Shown here: piece after piece, positions 35,371-46,700 of the stretch
How the letters are laid out: the number at the start of each line of letters is the position of its first letter
Position numbering within the stretch: position 1 is the stretch's first letter
From: Selaginella tamariscina
Lineage: Eukaryota > Streptophyta > Lycopodiopsida > Selaginellales > Selaginellaceae
NCBI GenBank assembly: GCA_003024785.1
Contig: PUQB01000120.1
Location: 190,891 to 254,890, forward strand
Length of the DNA stretch: 64,000 nucleotides
Direction of reading: 5' to 3'
Program-made: the position numbers and the translations under genes
The notes under the pieces: model-generated
Databases searched by the model: none
Told to the model about the DNA's origin: nothing
The model's input: the letters and a program-made list of their open reading frames with translations, nothing else

Positions 35371-37855
35371 GGACATGGCGGACAGTGTTGTTGTGACGCT
35401 AGAAGATGGCACTGTGGTTTCTAAACAAGTTTGTCCGCCACAAGGCAAGGCTGCGAAAAGAATTTTGGCGATAGTTGAGAAAAAGTGCGGACTGGCTATC
35501 TTCACAGGGATGGGTTTGATCTGACGACGATGATCTTGTTTATCCAGGGACTATCACTTCATTCCTTCAGGCAAGCCTCATTCACTATTTGTATCTGCTT
35601 GGCCTGGCGTTCCTTCTGGTGTGTAAACGCTTTTGTTTATTTTTGCAGGCCCTCCTGCGACCACGAGTGGAGCATCAGGTACCCAAAACATTATCTGGTT
35701 TTGTGCTTGTGTGCCTCCTTGCCATGCCCTGGATCTGGTGTCATAGACCACCAGATCCAGGCCCCTTGTCTTCTCTTCATGTCTTGTGTGAGAGGTTTCT
35801 GGTTGTGAACCTAGGCCTTTGTGTCCTTGCGAAAGTTTGCTGAGATGCCCGCTCTTTATTCTGCCAAAGCCCGCAAATTTCTGGAACTGGACTGGATGCT
35901 CGGTCCCTTGATTCCTTGCTGTTGCTGTGATACCCGTTCTACTTGGAGTAGATATTCTAAACATTGGAAAGTCCTAACGATTTGCTGTCATTGTTTCTAC
36001 AACGAATTTGGTGCCCTTCTCTGATGTGTCTTCCGATTTCAAGTTGGGGCGAGACATACTCATGGAGAAGGTCGCAGGCATCATTGACAGTAACTTTACG
36101 GCTTTTGCATCGAGCGGCATTAGCAAGAGCAGGCGCTCTTCATAACTCTGGAGGGCCTTGCTGGAGTTGGAATTCTTCTAGAGGCCAAGCAGCGTGTTGG
36201 AGAGGTGCTTAAAGGGAGGACATCAGAATTGGCGCGGCTGCATTGTTATGGAGCTACGGCGGCAGTGTACATCACCTTCAATGGCTCTGCTGTTGGCCAT
36301 TCATCGCCTCATTTTCTACATCCTGCTTTTGTGGCGATGTGTAAGGAGAGGGGTGGGGGTTATGCTGGCCGGGATTTATGCGAGCGTGCCTAGTTTCGCA
36401 GATACTGTATGGCAAGCCATGGGGTGGCTTACCATCTAAGCTACAGGATGAGATACTTGGGGAAGACGACCTTGTGTCTCTGCAGAAGGTTTCTGCTCAT
36501 GTGAGGAGCGGCCTTTCGATAGCACAGGATGACCAAATGGTTACTCTTTATCTTCTTTTGGACGAGTCCCAGCAACTGGGAAGAGAAGTGAGCAAAGCAG
36601 GCTGTGATGGTCACGACTTCTTGAGAGGCATGCTTTCGTGGCTAGTTACAGTCATGACTACTTCAGTTGGCAACTCCCTCGCCAAGGACTGCAACATCGC
36701 CTTTATAACTCTTTGGCAGGAACAGTTCTTCCGGTAGGCGGAAGGTACGGGGTGTCCGACTGGCTTAAGGTGAACATCACAGTACCTCCTTTGGATATGA
36801 GGTCAGCGCTGGAGGTACTAAGTATGTCTATCAAGGATAACCGTTTCGAAGAATTCGGATGCAGCTGGAAATATTGCTAGAGGACTGCGGCTGCTTCCCG
36901 AGGCTGATCAGGTTCATTTACAGTGCATGGCTAGTCGCGCTGAATCGAGGACTACGGCACAGGATTTCATTGCATACTTGCGAACTTCTGTGACTCTGGA
37001 GCTGAAGACGTGGGTTGATCGAATCTTAATGGGAACACAGACAAGGTCAAACGCATGGTTCGGCTTTGTCTCACTGGGCTTGTGATGCAAAAGCCACCTG
37101 TTGGGGAAATGACGTGGGAGGCAGAAGAGTGCTTCAACGGTTATGTCTACTCTGAAGAGGTGGAAGGGGGGGTCATCTATCGGAGCCCAATGCTACTTAT
37201 TCATGCCCTTGGACTGAAGTTGGGGATCCCAGAGAGGATAGTGGCTCTCAGGCCTCAGCCAGCAGTAGAAGAGGTGTTGGAGAATGGGTTTTTAGACATG
37301 TTACATGCCAGGCTGTGCGTGTTGGAAGGCCAAACGCTTTCTCTTGGTCAGATCTTTCCAGGGGCAATTGGGAAGAGGAACTGCTTGACATCAAGGTTGT
37401 GGTTGAGGCTCGCGGTGATGGAGTCGTTGAAGAGCAGTATCAGTTCTATAACCCCAACACGAAGACGTTTTACTACAGAGATGATGCACAAATGATGGGA
37501 AAGGATGGCAAACTTTATGTGCACCCAACTGAGGCATCGCCCACGTGCTGGTTATGTGTTCAAGTGCAGAAGGGGACAGTCAGTGGATGGGAGAGTTTTC
37601 TTGATTGGTGTGGATGGGAAGGTGTAGAGATTTGGTTACAGCTCAAGGGGCACGAAGCCCGTGTGGGTGAGAAGGACGCCACCAAGTGGGAAGCTGCACA
37701 TTTCATATCACAAACGCCTGAAAGGAAGGAGGAAGGTTTATGTATTGGGCAGTAGGCAAGGCTTCAGTTTCCAAAGCACATGCGAGGGTGATGTGCTGCT
37801 CTTGGATCTTGTTAACTTTATGCCACAGTTTTTGAGAAGATGCCAGTTGGGATGA
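35371..37855 (+). pseudogene. Crinkler-type (CR effector) gene remnant: Ub-like header, P-loop NTPase, nuclease-like tail
   Basis: This is a GC-richer block of about 2.5 kb in AT-rich surroundings. The start (35371-35490) reads a beta-grasp-like header (SVVVTLEDGTVVSKQV, AAKRILAIVEKKC). The middle (about 36010-36860) reads LGRDILMEKVAGIID, YITFNGSAVGHSSPHF, a Walker B-like LYLLLDESQQLG (about 36545-36580) and WLKVNITVPPLDMRSALEVL. The tail (about 37330-37755) has ELLDIKVVVEARGDG and WLCVQVQKGTVSGW, a possible restriction-endonuclease-like segment. This architecture is that of the Crinkler/CR family of NTPase-nuclease effectors, known from oomycetes and scattered other eukaryotes including some plants. 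I assign the family from layout and motif spacing, not from a search. The gene is broken in several places (roughly five or more). An inverted repeat lies near 35730-35762. Confidence 0.4.
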
Positions 37856-38060
37856 AATCAATATGTTCAACGTAACCCTGTATTAAATTACGTGTTAAAA
37901 AATGTCAATTACATGTTATGTTGAGGAGATCTATAAAACCTCTCCTCTCTTTATATAACTATGTATCACATATGGAAAAAGCTCTACTTAAATGTATATG
38001 CTAGATCAACCACCGTGGTAGATAGTATGCAAAGGATGTGTGTGTACGTGTGTGACATTT

Positions 38061-38290
38061 ACCTTGGGTGTTGGTGGGCACGACTAGAACAAGAATGCAC
38101 TCAAGAGCTGTGAGGTTTACAACGTGGATAGCGACAAGTGGGAGGACAAGAATGCACTCAAGAGATATGAGGTTAACGACATGGATAGTGACAAGTGGGA
38201 GGACTATATGGAATTGAGCAAGGAGAGGGGTGAATGTAGAGCAATTGTGCTCCTGGACGGGTGGTTGATGGTGGATGACCACCGTTAAAT
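38061..38290 (+). pseudogene. Fragment of a KMD/SKIP20-type F-box/kelch gene with duplicated kelch segment
   Basis: The plus strand reads GVGGHD, a stop at 38085-38087, then NKNALKSCEVYNVDSDKWED and a second NALKRYEVNDMDSDKWED. This matches the GGHD..KNAL.SA.VYDV..DEW kelch blade of KMD-type F-box/kelch proteins, which target type-B response regulators and PAL. RGECRAIVLLDGWLMVDDHR follows, like the RDEC..V...G...V.GY blade. A 57 bp unit (38089-38145, 38146-38202) is duplicated in frame, giving two near-identical 19-residue segments. No F-box and no remaining blades are seen, so this is a fragment. Confidence 0.55.
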
Positions 38291-38654
38291 GTTCAAGTGG
38301 CACGAACGAAGCGGCAGCCCAAAAGGGAGGTTGAACGGAGGAGCAAAAGACATACAACACATGTATAGGACTTAACTGTAACTCTCACCCAATTAGGATA
38401 CACCACACGTGGAGACAAGTACTGTTAGAGTATGTAACATTTGTGGATTCCACAACATAGACGACTATTATTGACTGATCGAGCTCATGAGTAATAAGCT
38501 ACCTCAGGCAACCACATTAGTAGTCAAACAAAAGTTGGAGGTGGACATGGATAATTAGAGGGGCCAAGGACACAAAATCGATGGGAATGACCAGTCCTAC
38601 AAAAGGTTGCAGTTACAAAAGAATAGTTGGAGGTCCCACTCTTGGGAATAGTAG

Positions 38655-39996
38655 TGTTGAGTTTTAACTCAGAGGGTTAACATGTGACAACACGTGTCTA
38701 CCAAGTGGTCATTTAGCATTACTGTGTGAGCAACGCCAAGTCTTCCAAGACAACTCTTAGAGCCTGACTTTGATACAAGACTTAAGGTCCACCCTAGAAT
38801 GATTATTTCCTGAATTTTAAAGGATAATCCGAATAAACTTTAAGATCTGTTCCAAAAGACCTAGACAAACTCATGTCCCAACCTTACTAAAGAACATGCC
38901 TTGTGCATACCCTTGTGATAGAGCCAAGACATTGTCATGTACTCCTTGAGGAATCACCTTCATTAAGGAGTATCCCTTTAGGGTGACAAAAGGTGCCTTC
39001 AACCACTACTAACCGTAAGGGTTTCAATGGTTAAGTTATACCTTAGTCCTAGGACTAGTACTTAGTGTGAGGACACAAGTGTGCATCGTCAGTAAACACA
39101 AGTGTTCAACTCTCTAGGGCTAGGTTTAGATAACCTTAAGTATATAACCCCACAAGTGACAAAAGGGTTCTTACTAATGAGTTTAGGTTGTTCAACCCTT
39201 GGATCTCAAGGAAAACACCCAAGTGTATTAATAACACACCTAATTAGGAGACTTAACCTCTCTTAAGCCGATGCTCAAGGCTTAACACCTAATGTAAGCA
39301 CGAGTATGCTTACTTACTAAAGTATCCAACCGCTTGGCGTTAACCCTATGAAACAACCCCAAAAGGTGTGCATTAAGCATTGTATTGTGTGTCATCTAGT
39401 CTAGTGTCACATCTTCGTGTGACATTTTTTCCAGATATGGACTATCATGTCATAGCTCCTTAAATTCAAGAGTTGCACAAAGTGCCACGAATGTGACTCT
39501 CAAATGTTAATTCTAAACCCTTTTGTGATCCTTCAAGGACTCAGAAAAAAGTTCAACGTGGAAGAGAAGGTTGGAGACAAGTTTCAACCTCTAACCCTTG
39601 GAATATACAATCTGACAAGACCTCCCATGCATGGATTTGCCAATATTAAGGATAGATTATCCCAAAGGTGGGATGTACCCTTATTGCTTGGAAGTTGAGG
39701 CAGCATAATAAAGGATTGTGCTTTAATGATACAAGCTAAAGCTTGCATTGGTAAAATAATAACGAGCTCTGTCAGAACCTAAAAACTCCTTTCCTACTTA
39801 TACCTACTTTATTAGCCCCATGCCCCCTCTTTTTCTATATGTGTCACATAATTCTAACCCCTTAGTTAATTAGATGAGCTCCTAACTCTTACCCCTAAAC
39901 ACTACCAAAGGGGGTTAGGTGAGAGTTTTTTAAAAGTTAAGTTATAGCTTTGTTTAGAGTTTCTTATAAGTACCTAATGACACCCAGACGAACCAG
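38655..39996. repeat. LTR-like dispersed repeat, copy 3
   Basis: 39040-39996 matches 1-1205; the extension to 38655 is inferred from a TG start at 38655 (TGTTGAG) and the '..acca' end. No target duplication is evident. Near 38764-38786 the minus strand reads TTGTATCA-like sequence close to a tRNA-Met primer site, so an alternative is a minus-oriented LTR starting near 38787 with part of its leader to the left. The right end abuts the inverted F-box/LRR copy exactly. Confidence 0.55.
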
Positions 39997-41450
39997 GGAC
40001 ACACTACTGCATATATGTAATCCCACATGTTAAGGTATGATGTATATGCTATTGTGTACGTGTGGTGTTGTTGGTGTTGATCTCTCTCTCTCTCCCTCCC
40101 TCCCTCTCTCTCTCTCACACACACACACCTCAAGCATGGGCTCGGAGATGATGGTCCTTAAAAATTCGCATTTCCAAGGATGGGATTCTCCTCAATGTGT
40201 AAACACAAGAGTTTAGGAAATTTTGCAAACCAAGTCTAGAGTTTAAAGTAAACCGTGTCGGGTGAGAGATTCTATGCTCGAGCTTAAACGTCATAAACGC
40301 CACCCCCGAATCGCACCTACACATTATCACTGTTAAGCTTACATACACATACGCTCTCTCTCTCTCTATTTAACAGTATGTTAGTACAAGATGAATAATT
40401 AAATATATTTAATATATCATTTAAGTCATGTGTATATATACATTATGTTGTAACATACTTGAATGGTGCAAAACACACCACGCACGGACTGAAGTATATA
40501 CAGATAGATCAATTAATTAGTTTCCTTTATACAGATATACACCCCACAACATAACACACATATACAGAGATATACAACATATGCACACATATGCACGCAC
40601 ACATACATACATATATACCTCGAATTCTCGGAGGTTTTTGCACTCGAAGAGTGCAGCAGATACACACTTCAGCTTGCCACACCTGCATTTTACGAAGTAT
40701 AGCTTAATCACTGGGACTTGACGGGAAACCCGCCGAGGATATTGCATCGGGGATGACTTCAAGAGATGCAGAAGGTACATGAGTCCTGTTTAATGCATGG
40801 TTTAGTAAACACATGTATCTATGAACCCACATCACTCACAAGTGGTGTTGTTATTGGAACTACGACCGTAGATTGGATGCTTCAGTTTGGACCGTTGATT
40901 TGGGGTACTTGATGTACGTTTTGTGTTCGTCTCCATACCTTGTTAGTGTTTGTGCTTGCTGCGCTCGTTTGAGTAAGGCGGGCCAAGAGGTTTTCCTCGT
41001 GGAAAGCCACTTGTCAAATCCACGTGGACCAATTAGATGTTAACATGTCAACTCTAAACCCTTAAAACCCTAGGCAGATATATAGTTAGACCATATGAGT
41101 AAGCGTATATACCAAATGTATGTACATGTGTAGCATACTATATGTTGGCAAATACGCAGTTAAATTAAATTGGATCAACACAAGTTTAAAATCGTGCATG
41201 TACCTGAAAGAGAGAGAAATTCAATTGTTTCATATTTAATAAACAGGAACAGTCTCATTCCACTTGGGAATAAGCGACATTGTGCAATTGCGTAAAGCCC
41301 TTATAGAGAGAGAGAGAGATGCATGTACCTGAGTCTTTAGCCACTGAGCAACCTGTAGAGATCTTACACCATGGTGGCACTGCACGTACATAATACACAA
41401 TAGTTATCCAAATATAACATAACATGCACACATACACCACAGTTACATCA
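39997..41450 (-). pseudogene. F-box/LRR-like locus, right (minus-strand) partial copy
   Basis: On the minus strand, exon-like blocks run from about 41390-41340 (CHHGVRSLQVAQWLKTQ, then a GT donor), through about 41295-41240, to 40622-40783 (VIKLYFVKCRCGKLKCVSAA and FECKNLREFE, LRR-like, followed by GT) and 40130-40348 (VAFMTFKLEHRISHPTRF ending FKDHHLRAHA). The last block is shared with 33690-33834 on the other strand. The copy stops at 39997, where the LTR-like repeat begins. This copy holds the 5' and middle part of the gene and the left copy the middle and 3' part, as if one gene had been split by an inversion with a short duplication. The function would be substrate recognition in an SCF ligase, if the family call is right. 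Confidence 0.4.
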
Positions 41451-42480
41451 AAATATATATTTTGTGTTGCCTTTTAATCCATCTTCTCTATCGTATCTCG
41501 CTCATACCTTCTTTGGGGAAGGGGCCATCTTGCATCACAGCAGGCAATACACATAGCAATTTCTTTGGTCTATTGTTGCCCCCTTGCCAGATCTCCCCTC
41601 TCCTTCTCCTTAACTAGCTTCCCATTAGGCCGGCAATAGCACCACCGAACATGAGCTCAAACCACATGTGCATGGACCCTTGCAGTGTCTGGGTAGAGGC
41701 CACCACAGCACCTTCCTACATCTCCCGAGGTAAAAGGTTGGGCCTCGACTCGAACCCCTGGGACTGGGCATTGGCAACAATGTCTTAACAACCACCAAGG
41801 CTACCTAAGTAACCACATCTAACATGCGAAGTCCTTTGACGACCAATTATTAACTTTCCTTTGGGTTTAAATTGGGAAATTCATATTCTTCTTCTTTTAT
41901 TTTTCAAATTGTTTTTTTATCATGGTTTCTTATGGAATTCATTACAGTATCTTATGGGAATACTAGCAAGTGGTATCCCATGCAAAAGTGAGAGGCAAAA
42001 TACTTACTATAATCTGTTTTGCAAGTTGATTTCTCGAAGAAAAGTCATCAAGTTGAAGCAAATCCTTGTAAGACTTGGGGTCTCACAAGAGATATTTCAT
42101 CAAACAATGGTATGTTCCAACTAACTTTGATATGGGAATGGATTTCATGATCCATGAAAGAGTCCATTTATATATTGGTTGAGGATATTCTTATGATGAG
42201 CCTTTGGAAATATCGATGCAACAAACAAGTTAGGTCATTGCCTTTCATTGTTGCCTTCATTTGTAAAATCTAGTATATGATTCTTATAATCATGCAGGAA
42301 ATCCAATTCTCAATAAGTCAAACGAAGAGCTTGTAATTAAACATGAAGCCAATGAAAACCCATCCTTATATGAGTTCTTTATGCACTTAGGAATATCTTG
42401 ACCAAATGCAAGCGAGTCGATTGGGATATGGTTTTTGAACTTTTCATGTTCCTAAAGAGACCAAGGATTCACTAACATGA
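41450..42480. other. Intergenic stretch without recognised genes
   Basis: The ORF at 41861-42124 is a continuous 87-codon frame with no recognisable motif. The GC-richer block 41515-41815 has no sustained frame. The sequence may be old transposon debris. Confidence 0.35.
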
Positions 42481-42487
42481 ATATAGA

Positions 42488-43054
42488 TATCACGACCCGA
42501 TACAAGATACAGGATTCCGGATATAGGATATGGGTTGTAGGATATTCCTACAGGGATTTCGGATACAGGATATGGTCGCAGGATATACCATAGGATATGC
42601 CTAGAGGATAAGGGACATGTGGACTCATCTTAGCCTCTGCATGCATGCAGCCACTTTACATGCATGCAACCACTTTTAGCACTCATGCCTAGATTAGCTC
42701 TTGGAGTTGTGAGCATAAAAGCTCCGACCTAATTGTTGTACAATCAATTAGTATCAACACCAGCTTACTACGATCAATCTTGTCTTGTCTTGTTCTTGTC
42801 TTGCTTCTTGTTCTCTCCTTGTCTCGCTCCTAAATCTTGTCCTGTTCCTGTCTTGTTCCTGGATCCTATCCTGCGCTTTCCTGTCTTGCTCTCGGATCCT
42901 ATCCTGTTCCTATCTTGCTCCTGGATCCTGTCCTACGCCTGGTCTTGCTCTTAAGTTCCTAAGTTCCTGTCTTGCTCTCCGTCTTGCTCCTGAGTCAAGC
43001 CTTCTTATTCTTAGAATCTTGTTCTCTTCCTGGTTCCTGGATCGTGGCTTGACA
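42488..43054 (+). mobile_element. Solo LTR of the chromovirus family
   Basis: The sequence aligns throughout with LTRs at 43172-43768 and 48805-49369, from 'cacgacccgatac' to 'ggatcgtggcttgaca'. Flanks are ATAGA (42483-42487) and GTAGA (43055-43059), a near-match five-base duplication, so it looks like a separate insertion reduced by LTR recombination. It is more diverged than the other two. Confidence 0.8.
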
Positions 43055-43171
43055 GTAGAGAGCAAAGAATGGCCATGTTTGGACTAGGAGCCATGAATTG
43101 CACTGAAAAGATTTCAATGGCAGTGTTTGAGTTAGTTGGTGTAGTGGTTATGTTTCACAATTATTTGTATC

Positions 43172-43768
43172 TGTCACGACCGATACAGGATATAGGATTC
43201 CGGATACAGGATATGGGTTGCAGGATTTCCTACAGGATATTCCTACCAGGATTCCGGACACAGGATTCGGTTGCAGGATATTCCTACAGGATATGCCACA
43301 GGATATGCCTAGAGGATAAGGGACATGTGGACTCATCTTAGCCTCTGCATGCATGCAATCACTTTTGCATGCATGCAACCACTTTTAGCACTCATGCCTA
43401 GATTAGCTCTTGGAGTTGTGAGCATAAAAGCTCCGACCTAATTGTTGTACAATCAGTTACTATCAACACCAGTCTTACTACGATCAATCTCGTCTTGTCT
43501 TGTTCTTGTCTTGTTTCCTGTCCTGTTCCTTCTCGCTCCTGTTCCTGTCCTGCTCCTGATCTATCCTGCCTGTCTCCGGATCCTCCTGTTCCTGTCTTGT
43601 TCTGGATCTGTCCTGCTTCCTGTCTTGCTCCCGGATCCTATCCTGATCCTGTCTTGCTCCTGATCCGTTGTTCCTGTTCCTAGTTCCTGTCCTGCTCGGT
43701 CTGCTCCTGAGTCAAGCCTTCTGTCTTGGAATCCTGCTCTTTCCTGGTTCCTGGATCGTGGCTTGACA
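43172..43768 (+). repeat. chromovirus 5' LTR
   Basis: The LTR includes TGCATGCATGCA palindromes and a TATA-like 'gagcataaaagctc' (about 43420-43433), followed by a CT-rich tract built of tcctg and cttgt repeats. It is closely similar to 48805-49369. Confidence 0.92.
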
Positions 43769-46700
43769 GTTTGATAGTAACTGCTTCATAGTCTCCGTTT
43801 TCCAGCTACTTTTTTCTTGATTCTTTTCCTTTTTTTCCTCCTTTTTCTTTCATAGATCATGGCTGATTTTGAGCGCTTTCAACGCGAGCACCAAATGTTG
43901 CTTCATGAGCTGGCCACTTTGCGCCAAGTGGTCACCGACTGCAAGGTTCCACCAATGCGGCACATGCAGCTGCTGATGCATCCTCCAAGGCTGCTGCGCA
44001 GGCTCTCTCAGGCATCGGTGGTTCCCTCTTCATCAACTTTTCTTCGGAGCCGAAGGTTAGCATGCCAGAGAAGTTCAGTGGCAATCGTGCCGATTTCCAA
44101 GGTTTCCTGAATCAGATCCGGCTCTTGATCCGCATGCAACCACGCCTACTACTCGACTGATGCTCAAAAGGTGGGTCTTTTGGCATCCTTACTAAGTGGA
44201 TCTCCACGGGCTTGGGTTGCCCCCTTGCTGGAGCGTGACGACCCATTGATGGAAGACTTTGAAGGTTTCGTGGCTGCCTTTGAAGCCTGTTTTGGAGATC
44301 CTGATAAGTACCGTTCTGCATGCACGAAGTTACGGAAGCTCACTCAAGGATCCCGACCAGCTTCCGTCTATGCATCCGAATTTCAGCAACTTTGCACGAA
44401 CATTCCATGGGACGAGACTGCATTGATCGAACACTTCCGTTTTGGGTTGAGGGATGACGTGAAGGACCTTCTCCTTACGTTACCGGATGCCCAAACATTA
44501 GCGGAGATCATGCAACAAGCTGTTCGTTGCGACAACCGTTTGTTCGAGCGTCGTCAGGAAAGATCCCGTCAACAGTTCCTGCAAACCAATCCTGCAGCTG
44601 TGGTACATGTTCCTGCACCACCTTCTGGAGTAGTTCCTATGGAGGTTGAGAAATCCAAGCGTGGCTCTCTTTCCGCTGCTGAGAAGCAACGTCGCAGTGA
44701 GAACCTGTGCTTGTATTGTGGTGGAGCAGGACACAAGGTGGCAGATGTCCTATTAAAGCCAGGAACTTCAAGACGCGTGAAGTTGAAGCTGAAGTTCAGT
44801 CGGAAAACTCCAATGTCCACTTCGTCTAGGAGCCGCGAAGTTGGACGTAGGTGCAGGCTCCATTGGTGCTGCTCATACCATTCCATCACTTAAGTTTCCT
44901 GTACACATTCATCTTAATAATCGAGAGCTCAAGGGTTAGACACTGGTGCAAATGCATGCTTCATGGATGACACTTTGCAACTCAACATGGCATTTCGGTG
45001 GTGAAGTTGAAGCGTGCAGTTCCTGTAGAGGTGGCCGATGGGCGTCTGATTGCTTCTGGCGCAGTTACCCATGCTACCGAACCTCTCTCCTGCAGTATGG
45101 CACATTCAACTGTTCAATTTCCTTCAACTTGATCAAGACTCGGTCGACTCCCATCATTTTGGGCATGCCATGGTTCGTTGTTGCAAATCCGCAGATCGAC
45201 TGGAGGTCTAGGACGCTCACGTTTTCCTCTCCGACAGCTAGGATCAATCCTGTACCTTCCTGTGTGCAGGATACATCCTTAGTATCTGAGGCAGTACAAG
45301 CTACAGGATTGACCGTGCCTGTTCCTGTACCAGTGTTGAAGACTCCTCCTCGACAGGATTCACCTCATGTCAGTTCCTCAGCACATCCGCAGGCTCTCTC
45401 CACTCCTGTAAGTTTGCGGTTCCTGTACAGGGTTCTTCCAATCCTGTATCAGTGTCGAAGGTTCCTCCTCAACAGGATCCACCTCCTGTTGATTCGTCAG
45501 CACATTCGCAGGCTTTCCCCTCTGCGCAACCACGGACTCCTGTACAGGATTCTTCCAATCCTGTACACTCGTCAACATCCACACAGGTTTTTTCCAATCC
45601 TCTTTCTGTTACCTGCTTCTGTTCCACCCCCAAGATCCTTCCTCTTTTTCAGTCACAGCTCCCTCCTTCTCCTCTCCGAGTTCTTACCACTACCATGCAT
45701 GAACTCGCCACTGATCCTGCTCCTTTCCACCTTTTTGCCTTTCAAGTAACTCCTACGTCCTCTTCTACCTTTCCTGTATCCGACTCTCCTGTTTTTTCAA
45801 TCCTTCTCTCTCCTTCTCCTTCTCCTCCTTCTTCCCTACCATCCAAGTACCACGACTTTAAGGACGTTTTTGACAAGCACAAGGCTGCAGTTCTTCCTGT
45901 TCACAGGTCCTACGACTGTCCTATTGATCTTGCGGAAGGAAAGACTCCACCGTTCGGACCGATTTATGCATTGTCACCCACAGAGTTGGAGGTTCTTCGT
46001 CAGTACATCGAGGACAACTTGGCATCCGGCTTCATTCGTCACTCAAAGTCCCCTGCAGGAGCGCCTATCTTCTTTGTCAAGAAGAAGGATGGGAGTTTAC
46101 GTTTGGTTGTGGACTACAGGGGTTTGAATCAAGTCACCATTCGGAATCGGTACCCGTTGCCATTGATCCCGGAACTTCTCGATCGGCTGCGAGGAGCAAA
46201 GGTGTTCACGAAGATCGACTTACGAGGGCCTACAACCTTGTACGGATTCGTCCCGGCGATGAGTGGAAGACTGCCTTTCGTACAAGGTATGGACACTTCG
46301 AGTACACGGTGATGCCTTTCGGCCTTACCAATGCCCCAGCCGTGTTCCAACACATGGTGAACGACATCTTTCGTGACTTCTTGGACCAGTTTGTGGTGAT
46401 CTACCTCGACGACATTTTGATTTTCTCCAAGGACCAGGCGGCACATGACAAGCATGTACGATTAGTTCTAGAGCGGCTTCGCGAGCATGGCCTGTATGCG
46501 AAGTTGGAGAAGTGTTTTTTCGATAGGGATTCTGTGGAGTTCTTGGGCTACATCGTCTCTCCTGCTGGCGTTTCCATGGACATGCACAAGGTGAAGACCA
46601 TCGTGGAGTGGGAGAGGCCCAAGTCGTACGAGATGTACAATGTTTCCTTGGCTTTGCAAACTTCTACAGGCGGTTCATACAGGACTTCTCCAAGCGTGTA

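Noticed and set aside
42733-43087. Ser/Cys/Leu-rich ORFs in the CT-rich tract
   Set aside because: They lie in the U3/U5 part of chromovirus LTRs and recur in every LTR copy; they follow from tcctg and cttgt repeats.
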